Assembly (NCBI RefSeq): GCF_009730915.1
Contig: NC_052478.1
Coordinates: 9,471,552 to 9,535,551 of the forward strand
From: Dioscorea cayenensis subsp. rotundata
Taxonomy: Eukaryota > Streptophyta > Magnoliopsida > Dioscoreales > Dioscoreaceae
Length of the DNA stretch: 64,000 nucleotides
Direction: 5' to 3'
In this document: positions 55,480 to 64,000 of the stretch, piece by piece
Layout of the letters: each line of letters starts with the position of its first letter
Position numbering within the stretch: the stretch's first letter is position 1
The notes under the pieces: generated by a model
Told to the model about the DNA's origin: nothing
What the model saw: only the letters and a program-made list of their open reading frames with translations
Database searches by the model: none
Position numbers and translations under genes: made by a program

Positions 55480-56669
55480 CATATAAATGTCATGTTTTGA
55501 TGAAATCAAATATTGTCATGTTGATATATAGAGGGTTCAAGAAATAGACTGTGCTTAATAGAAGCACACTAGTTAATCATGTAATTATGTGGCTATAAAA
55601 TATGTTTGCATCTTTATTAATACTTATTTTCTCATATCTATTATGCATATAGGCATTTAAATACTACTTCATATTGCACCCTTTAATTCACTAAGTTTTA
55701 ATATTAATTGAATTTTTCGTGTATTATTGTGTAAGAGAATCTATTACCGTAGTATTAGATGTTGTATTTATTTTGCACTTCAATTTTCTTCTTACTTTCT
55801 TGAGTTAGGTAATCTAAATATTATATTTTTGGCTAATTCTATAGCAAGATTATACATAACTTCTATTTACAATGATTTAACAGCATAAAAGAAAATATGA
55901 GAAACACAAGAAACCTAATGAACATCAATTGTTTTAATTTTAGCATCAACAAAAATAACATGATAATAGTATAAACAATCAAGAAATGGTGGACCTAATG
56001 AACCTAATGAACATCAATGAAATCAATTATTTTAATTTTAACTATGTTTTAATTTTCACATTAATCAATGGCATATATATAAATAAATTAAGAAAGTTGC
56101 TTATATACTAGACAAAAGTAGATATTTAATTCATGCTTTTCTATTATAAGAAATATGATTACCCGAACTTAATCCAACAGGCATGCTTCCTATATGAATT
56201 CTGGCAACCTTTTTTGGTGATAGATCTCACCTAAAGAAAAGGTTTTTAAATAAAAATCCATTATCAAGTTAAACAACATCAAAGGAAATATGAAAAGATT
56301 CTTAAAAAAATAACAAAAAATTAGATGACTTACTGAGATTGGCTTGCGCTAGGGTTTTGAAAAGGAAGATGGTGGAGAAGTTCTTCGCTATAGTTAGGGT
56401 TCTTAAAAGAAGACAGGACAGAAGAGAAGAATTTTAATGTTAGAAAAGGGTGAAATTGGAATTTTACTTGTCTCCCACTTTCCCACCCATGATGTAATCC
56501 GTTTCACACCCCCTCCCCCTGCGAATCCTTTTCGCTAGTCAAAGGGAAACTAATTACAATTTAACCATTACTTTACATGGTTTTTTTTCAACCAAACATA
56601 TGAAATCTTTTCACAACATCAACTTTCCAGGAAAAGTTGTTACTTTCCCCCATACCAAATGGCCCATTA

Positions 56670-57520
56670 GTATTTTAAGGTTTTTGTAGTGTGCTATATA
56701 TTCTGATATGCTAGGAAAGTTAAGTTCTGAGACTTGTTCATATGAATCTTCATATTTGTTCTTGTATTTTTAAGGTTTGTTTTTGTTTTGCATTGCATTT
56801 TGTATAACATTAACGCATTATTTGTTACTTTCTTTTGAGAATCTAATACTAAATTATAATGCCATAAATTTAATATGCAAGTCAGCATTTATCATGAAAG
56901 GAAGTTATAAACATAGGTTGAAATTTTAAGTGGAAAAAACTTGTCTATAATGGTGTTCTTAATATCTTTTTATCTAAGAAGAAATTTAATTGATCTAGCA
57001 GGTTTTAAGCTGGTCAGAGTTCTATTTTAGTTTCGGTGCAACTTCTTCATGGCATGGATAGAAGCCTCTATTTACTGTAGAATTCTAAATAATCAACAAT
57101 AATTGTCAAGAAATTAACATTTAGTAAATATTATTGACAAATTTGTAAACATTACTTCGAGTTTCTCAATTAGCTTTTTTGTGTTTGAAGTAAAGACAAT
57201 GATAAAAGTAATCACTGAATAAATTAGTCATGTTCTTTTCATAATTTTATATGTGTATGTGTACAATTGGAATTGAATTATTGGCTTGTTATGTATGCCT
57301 AATTATGCCCAAGTAATCACTTCAAAAAGTTCCTCAAAAGTGTCATAACCTCTTGTATAACCGCTAACATTCAAATGAGTCTATTTCTGTGTATTTTTAG
57401 TTATTTACTTCAAGAAAGTAAATATAATGATCAGTGAGAGGATTTATGATTTTGTGCATAATGAGTGATAAAAGAGTAAAAAAAATAAACAATGCTAAAT
57501 GGGCAAAGGTCTAGTGGGGG
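56670..57520. other. AT-rich spacer, no gene recognised
   Basis: No domain or terminus is seen. Confidence 0.45.
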
Positions 57521-59211
57521 TGATAAGTGCTTGTGTATTAGTAATACGAAGTATTCTTTTCTTACAATGAGCATTACTTTTATCAAATTTTATCGCTTAT
57601 ACATGTGTATTCGTGTTTTTTTAGCATGTAGGGTTGTGGAGACAAGTGTGGAAGAAAGAAGCAAAAGCAGATCGTGAGTGCACTTTGTTGATAAAATCTT
57701 GGAGTGAATAAACGTGAAGACACAAGTTGTGCTCAAAGACATATGAGTGTGTGCCAACCTTCGTTGTGCTCGGGTGAACATGCAAATTGGAGGGGCACAA
57801 AGGTAGTCACACTCATGTATTCTGACTTGTGCAATACTAGCAAGATTGTCGTTAAATATGATTTTATTGAAGATGCAACACCATCTACTGCATGGATGTA
57901 TACCCGTTCATGTGGCCTCGATGAAATTGTGGATTTGAGAGTATTTTAGTGGAGTACTGTAGCAGGTTAATGTAGCAAATTACTATAGCAGTTATTATTT
58001 ATAGGCCGCTAAAAAGTTGATTCCTGCAGATTCACACGGGCGTGTGGAAATTCCATATAGGTTTTTGGAGTGGTTCTACGGTCTTCAACAGCGCGTTCCT
58101 TCGGAAGATAGTTATTGGGGGAGCTTTCGTCGATATCGATTCGGCGAGGTGTGACCTAGGCTTGATGAGGGAACCTTTGCAGAAGACGCGGCTACTCCAC
58201 AAGACCATCCATATGGACACTAAGGGTTTTTATTCATGGATTGCATATCTTTACTCTTTATTTCATTATTCATTATATTTTGCTCTATGGAGTGTTAAAC
58301 CCCTAGTGGGTACTTGGACTTGTAAACTCTAGGATGATGTTGTTTCTTTGACCTTTTATTATGCTTTCTTTAATTGATGTTTTAATTGAATTCCAATCTT
58401 GAATGCTTGTTGAGTTGATTTTCCTTTAGAGTGACACTAGGGTTGAAAATCCATCTTGGTAACCTTTGTGGATGAGTGACACACCATGAGGGTTAGACAA
58501 TGCTAGATTGGAGAGAGTTGAGAGGGTGAGTCAAGAGGTAGCGGAACGTCCCCTTTCCCCTCCGGTGTGATTTATTCTACCTCCACGTTCCAAGAGTTCT
58601 TTGCAGTCACAATAGGGTGAAGTGCTAAGAGACGAATTCCACTGGGGCTTAGTTGCGCAAGCAACAGAGTGAAGCGTTGAAGTAATCCTCATTATCTGGG
58701 GCTCAATTGTGACTAGGGGTCTTTCGCCTGGACCAAAGGGTTAGATCTATATGAGGAAATAGGGTTTATCACTTGGAATCCCTAGCCTTATACAGTGTGA
58801 GGCGTCAAAACTGAGCGATTTCTGCGCCGGATCATAGTGTAGGGTTAGTCACGATTGACCTTAGGTTTTGGACCATGTGTTTTAGGATTTCCACGACTCA
58901 TTAAGCATCAGTTGAAAAACATAATGGTTGGTCTTGCACTTGAAACAATAATCCTAGAATGAACAATGTCCGGGTGCCCCAATTTCTGTCGATTGTCTCT
59001 CCTATCTTTTATTTGCGCCTCCTTCTTCTTTTCTTATTTCTATTTTCATTGATTTTGTTCACACCCCTATTGATTAATCTTCATTCTAGTCAAATAGCAA
59101 TCTTTGTGTTTCATATCACTATTTCCTGTGGATACGACTACCCACTCACCAGGGTATTATTACTTATACAAACCCGTGCACTTGCAGTTCACACACAAAA
59201 AGGCGTTGTAA
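57521..59211 (+). mobile_element. Solo LTR of the A/B family, GGGGG target duplication
   Basis: It starts TGATAAGTGCTTGTGTATTAG and ends AAGGCGTTGTAA, a mutated TTGTCA end. GGGGG flanks both sides (57516-57520, 59212-59216). Landmarks are the CACACGGGCGTGTGGAAATTCC unit (58034), the conserved GGGGGAGCTTTCGTCG block (58117), a degenerate CTCTATGGAG box (58284) and GGACCAAAGGGTTAGATC (58731). Confidence 0.9.
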
Positions 59212-59216
59212 GGGGG

Positions 59217-59332
59217 CACATAATAAATAGTGAAAAGAAGTTAGTTTTTTGTATTTTAAGTGATGCAAATGAAGAGAGGAGGTTGATTTACTTGCAATAT
59301 TGAGCGATAGGAAATGCATGTTTACACTAACT
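59217..59332. other. Remnant between solo LTR and LOG exon D
   Basis: This stretch should hold the LOG exon with the PGGYGTxEE motif, but nothing like it is readable. The LOG 3' exons were lost before or with the LTR insertion. Confidence 0.4.
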
Positions 59333-60029
59333 AGGCATAGTAATAAAGGCATTGAATGTATGCTCATCTATGCTTTTCTCTGGTGCATATTTGTAACTGG
59401 TTTTACTTCTCCTACAGTGACACTGGTGATCTAATATAAAAACCCAAATAAAATTAATAAAGAAAAATATTGTACCAAAGAATAACAATTAATATCTATG
59501 GTTTTAGTTTTTGTTTCTAAAGAGTTTCTAAAAAAAATCAATTATTTTCATACCTCTTTACCCATTAGAGTCTTGGGAATCACACTGACTAGATGGATAA
59601 AAAATTTGGTTAATAGCATAAGAAGTCTTTTATTAAATGAATGGACTTTAAATAAGTTTTTTTTAAAAGAAAAAAAGAATCGTAAACCATACCTAAGAAC
59701 ATGCCTTCCACCATTAAAGACGGTTTGAGAAATCAAGTTCATTAATCCAAAATTACCTCCTCCATATACCAAATCAATGTTTCCAACACCTAAAGGACCA
59801 ACATTTGCTAAGTTATTTCAAACATCTTCACTCATTAATTAATTTTTAAAAACATCAATAGAGTAAAAAGATAGAAAGAAAGAGAGAGCAATGAAAAGAG
59901 AAATGAAAATAAACCAAAAGAAAGAAGCCAAACCAGTTCATTGGCAAGATTAATGGTAGCATTCTGGTAACTCTTTTTCTTCCTTAGGCTGCTACCAAAA
60001 AAAAAATTCTTGAATTTGGATACATTCAT
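59333..60029 (-). pseudogene. LOG: LOG-like cytokinin riboside 5'-monophosphate phosphoribohydrolase, 5' exons only, decayed
   Basis: LOG enzymes release active cytokinin bases from nucleotides. Four exon-like pieces on the minus strand follow LOG order: A 60029-59934 (FKNFFFGSSLRKKKSYQNAT, cf. the CVFCGSSxGKKxSYQDAA block), B 59789-59693 ([27 protein letters not shown]), C 59584-59554 ([10 protein letters not shown]), D 59430-about 59333 (ITSVTVGEVKPV, NMHQRKA). Splice signals flank each (for example CTG|GTTTGG, TTAG|GTATGG, GAG|GTATG, ATTAG|ATCACC). Lesions: the cysteines of exon A are lost, one A is missing in exon B before NID, and exon D has a TAG after QRKA and a one-base shift before NAFITMP. 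The catalytic PGGxGTxxE exon is absent. It lies between two solo LTRs. Confidence 0.8.
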
Positions 60030-60124
60030 TCCCTCCTTTTTCTTTTGGCTTACTAACACTGCAAATTACAATAAATATATATATCATAAATTAAGTGGGA
60101 GAAAGAACATAATAATAATGAATG

Positions 60125-61977
60125 TGATAAGTGCTTGTGTGATAAGAATGCGAAGTGTTCTTTCCTTATGATGAGCATTACTTTTATCAGGTTTTAGCGC
60201 TAATACTTGCGCATTTGTGTTATTTTCATGCATATAGGGTTGTGAAGCCGAATGTTAAAGAAAGAAGTCAATGTAGATCGTGAACGCACTATTTGGAGAA
60301 AATCTTGAGAAGGGTCAAACGCGAAGACATAAGTCGGGTTCAAGATGCGAGAATGTGTGCCAACCTCCGTGTATTCAAGCTAGCACAAAGGTTTGGAGGG
60401 GCCCAAAGGCAGTCACATTTGAGTATCTCGGCTTGTGCATTGATAGCAAGATCTTCACCAATGAGGCTGGTTTTTGAAAAAAAAGAAAAACAATCTACGA
60501 CGTGAAAGTGTGCCCGTTGACGTTATCTCAATGAAAACATGGATTAAGGAGTGTTTCAGGTCGGTACTGTAGCAGGTACTGTTCATAGCCGGCTGAAAAA
60601 GAAAATTCCAGAGAATCCACACGGGCGTATGAAAATTATCCACGTCCGTGCGGAAATTCCACAGGCCCGTGTGGCAAATCCACAGGGGCGTGTGGATACC
60701 CGATTCCAGCCCTATTTAAGCCGCGATTCAGCCCCAATTTCAGGATTCTTTTCTCCATTCTTTCCCAAATTTGAGAGGGGGCTGCGGCTAGGGTTTTGAG
60801 AGGTATTGGCAGGGTTTTTAGAGAGGTTTTTTCGGCTTCGACATCGCGCTCCACTTGGAAGAAGGTTATTGGGAGAGCTTTCGTCGGCACCAATCTGGTG
60901 AGGTGTGTCCTAGGCCAGACAAGGGGACCTTTGGAGGAGACGAGCCTTCTCCACAAGACCATCGTCATGACTATCGAGGGGGTTTTCTATGGATTACTTG
61001 TTTTTACATTCGATTTCATTGTTAATTGTAACAAGCTCCATGGAGAGCTACCCCCTGGTGGGTACTTGGATTTGTGAACCCTAGGATGTATTTGTTTCAT
61101 TAAACCATCTATTATGCTCTCATTAATTGATTTTTATTTGAGTTCCAATCTTGAATGCTTGATTGATTGAATCCTCCCTTAGAGTGACACTAGGGTTAAG
61201 AGTTCATATTGGTAACCCTTGTGAGTGAGTGACACACCACGAGGGTTAGATAAAGCTAGTTTGGAGAAGGTCGAGAGGGTGAGTCGAGAGGTAGCGGAGC
61301 GTCCCCTTTCCCCTCTGATGTGATTTATCCTACCTCCATTTCCTTGATCTCTTTGCGGTCATAGTAGAGTGAATGGGCTAAGGGATGACCTTCCGATGGG
61401 GCTTAGTTGTAGAGGCAACGGAGTGAAGTGTTGAAGTGATTTTAGCACCTAGGGCTTAATTGTGACTAGGAACCTCTCACCTGGACCAAAGGGTTAGGTC
61501 TATTTCTAGGAAACGAGTTTATCACTTGGAATCCCTAGAACTCTATGCGATTCTATCTGAGTGCGAGGTGTTGAGATTGTTAGATTTCTCCTCCGGGACA
61601 TGGTATAGAGTTAGTCACGGTTGACCTTAGATTTAGGACCGTGTATTGAAGGATTTTCACGACTCATTAATGCATTAGTTGGGAGGCATAATAGTCGGTT
61701 TTGCACTTGAAACGATTGTCCTAGACGGAACAATATCCAAGTACCCCATTTATATCGATTGCCTTATCTCTCACTTACTTGTGCTTTTCTCTCTTGTTTC
61801 TTTTATTCTTGTTTACATTACATCTTGTCAACACAATCATTAGTCATCTTCAATTGGTTAAGAAACAACTTAAGTATTTTTACTCCCTACTCTCTGTGGA
61901 TATGATACCCACTCACCTGAAATTTTATTACTCGATAAACCCGTGCACTTGCGGGACATACGCAAGGGGCATTGTCA
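60125..61977 (+). mobile_element. Solo LTR of the A/B family, near-perfect target duplication
   Basis: The 1853-bp LTR starts TGATAAGTGCTTGTGTGATA and ends CGCAAGGGGCATTGTCA. The flanks are GAATG (60120-60124) and GAAGG (61978-61982), 4 of 5 identical. It has several CACACGGGCGT and CCCGTGTGG palindromes (60618-60700), TATTTAAG (60712), CTCCATGGAGAGCTA (61036-61050) and GGACCAAAGGGTTAGG (61483-61498). Confidence 0.9.
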
Positions 61978-63107
61978 GAAGGATAACCTAAAACTGTAAG
62001 AATGATATGCATTTTCATTGCCAAAAATACAATTGTTTGACAATTAAACAATAACAATAAGGAAGGATGAGCAAAAGGGGACTCTGGATGGATTAAAATT
62101 TACAAACATGGAGGGATTATATACCACGTTAAATCTAGGAGAGTGATGATGGTGTTGTTCGGGAAAATTACTCTAATTCTATTGGGTGGTTTTTTTATTT
62201 TTTTTTGTTGGGATAGCCACAAACACCGCATAAATGCATATATATATATTTAGAGAGAGATGGTTGGTTTGGGTTCTTCTTCTCTGATTATTCATATGGT
62301 TCTTCAAATGCCATTTTTCAGATATTATTTTTGCATCTTTAGTCAAAGATATAAATGTTGCTTTTGTAGGGTCTTCTTAAAAGAAGATCAAATTTGGTTT
62401 AGATTTGTATATTTTTTAATAAATAAATACATAAATAAATATCTTGTTAAATGTTTATTAAATTGGGTAATTTTGTTTTGTGGTCATTAGATGGTTGTTA
62501 TTAATAATGATGTGTAATGTAATGATGAGGGAGAAAATTGATAATGATGGGGAAAATTACTAAAAAAGAGGGAATAAAGTTTTTTTTAAGTATTAATTCC
62601 ATGAACTTTTTGATTAATTATTTTGTTATACAATTTATTTTTCAAATGCATTTTGTTGAATTATTGTACGATAATTGCATGGTGATATCATATCAGCCAA
62701 CTGTAAAAAAAAATGTACAATATAAAGAATGATATACAAAACCAATAAGTTTGTATTAGTTTATGAACTTTGATTAATTATTTTGGTGTATAAATAACTT
62801 TGTTGCCACCCTAATGGTTTAACATTGTCAACATTTGTTAATGCCACTTAAAATAATGTATATAGATTATCGTGTATATTATTCTAAAAAAGAAGAAAAA
62901 GATTGTTATGTCAATCATATTTTTTTAGTGTGTGAGAAAACAAGGTTTATTTTAGAGAAAAAAATAGTGAAGAAGACATCACATATATTAATTGATTTGT
63001 ATTCACTTATGGGTTTATGTGGATCTCAAAAAATCTTTAAGTTTCAATCTTATAACAGAACATCTTGTGTAATATAAGTCTATATATGAAAAATTATTAT
63101 TTTTTAA

Positions 63108-63206
<99 letters not shown>

Positions 63207-64000
63207 ATATTTGTGTGTTTTGGATACACAAATATTTGAGGTTTGTTGGGTTTTTATTACGAATTTTTAATAAAAAATAATATATATATATATATATATG
63301 AAAAAAATAGAACAAAATTAAAATTTAAAAAGGAAATATTTATTTATCTATTTAATTTTTAAAAAACAATAAAAAGAAATAACAAAAACCAAATTAAAAT
63401 ACACAAACATAAAGGATTTTTTTTTTTAGGATTGTAAATATTGTTTTATTCAAAATTATAAATAAAAATAAGAATTGGCATAGATAAATTTTTCATTTGG
63501 ATTAATATCTACAGTAAGAAATACAAACAACATACATATTTATAGTATGAAAGATAAGAAAATGGTTGTGGACAAAGTGTGAGAGAATAAAAGTTATTGA
63601 CAGTTTTTACGTGTAAAATTTAATATTTGGATTCAGATCGATAGCTATCTTCATTCGACTGTCTATACATATATTCTTTTAAGGTTATATTGGTATATGA
63701 TTCCAGCAAGAATAGGGTTACTAACAGAAATGGATTCATTATTTGCTATGGGCCTCACCTTTGATTGGATCTTGAATTCCTTGGCTTCAGCTGCAGTAAG
63801 GAAATTTCATTACTGATTATTAATGTCTTAAGATAGCTGGTGTTTTTTTGGCTTTGAGTGATTTGTTCTTCCTATTTTCCTTTAATATTAAATTATATAA
63901 TAAACATAATTTATATAGTATGTGGTTATATAGTTTTTTTTAGTGGATTTTGAATTTCAAGGATCTATTTATAAAGCCAAAAAGAGAAAAGAAATATGAG
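61978..64000. other. AT-rich intergenic DNA, no firm gene
   Basis: Open frames are AT-driven. A (TA)n tract lies at 63121-63200 and a short one at 63283-63299. A possible first exon at 63731-63796 (MDSLFAMGLTFDWILNSLAS before a GTAAGG donor) is listed as an unproven observation only. Confidence 0.4.
63121..63200. repeat. (TA)n microsatellite
   Basis: Forty uninterrupted TA units. The open frame of alternating I and Y across it is an artefact. Confidence 0.97.

Larger units (their letters stand above)
52132..56669 (-). mobile_element. PIF/Harbinger element with both genes, 3-bp TTA target duplication
   Basis: TTA (52132-52134 and 56667-56669) flanks inverted ends GAGCCCGTTTGGTA and (reverse complement) TGGGCCATTTGGTA. 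The sizes fit PIF/Harbinger: 4.5 kb, 3-bp TTA/TAA duplication, and a transposase plus a Myb/SANT protein. Both genes lie on the minus strand, transposase first. Each has premature stops, so the copy is decayed but structurally complete. Confidence 0.9.

Noticed and set aside
63065..63280. Open frame of repeated I and Y codons
   Set aside because: Translation of a (TA)n microsatellite.

Overview
This window is nuclear DNA from a flowering plant: AT-rich, with spliced genes (GT-AG and one probable GC-AG intron) and plant-specific transposon families (Athila-type Ty3/gypsy, Copia, Mutator-like, PIF/Harbinger, hAT-like). The sequence alone does not name the species. I see no intact host gene and no rRNA or tRNA gene. 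The window is a nest of transposable elements with two decayed host-gene copies: a TKPR1-like reductase at 41.3-42.6 kb and a LOG-like cytokinin-activating enzyme at 59.3-60.0 kb.

Layout. 1-6.7 kb: element B, minus strand, of a pol-less LTR retrotransposon family (LTR, gag-protease, hairpin-rich spacer, Athila ORF-1-like gene), inserted in a Ty3/gypsy reverse transcriptase. 7.8-18.0 kb: element A, a second full-length copy of the same family on the plus strand, with both LTRs, a primer binding site, a polypurine tract and a CACAC target duplication. 18.9-21.7 kb: two LTRs of the family fused in inverted orientation. 21.8-24.9 kb: a different gag remnant and LTR-like DNA. 25.0-28.0 kb: a decayed Copia pol interrupted by a hAT-like element and ended by an LTR fragment. 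29.6-31.4 kb: a solo LTR. 31.4-41.2 kb: AT-rich DNA with a Copia tail, a mini Ty3 element and a long-TIR MITE. 41.3-42.6 kb: TKPR1-like pseudogene. 43.1-48.5 kb: a 5.4-kb Mutator-like element (MULE) with very long TIRs, carrying a MURA transposase and, convergently, a plant mobile domain (PMD) gene. A hAT-like element (48.5-49.4 kb) sits inside the MULE's target duplication. 52.1-56.7 kb: an almost complete PIF/Harbinger element with transposase and Myb/SANT genes. 57.5-62.0 kb: two solo LTRs flanking the LOG pseudogene. 62-64 kb: AT-rich DNA.

How the parts relate. Nine LTRs or LTR pieces of one family are present, three of them solo LTRs. The family encodes Gag and protease but no reverse transcriptase or integrase, so it must borrow these from autonomous Athila/Tat-like elements. 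The two most interesting structures are this pol-less family with its arrays of GC-rich hairpins, and the MuDR-like MULE in which a PMD gene occupies the position held by mudrB in maize MuDR.
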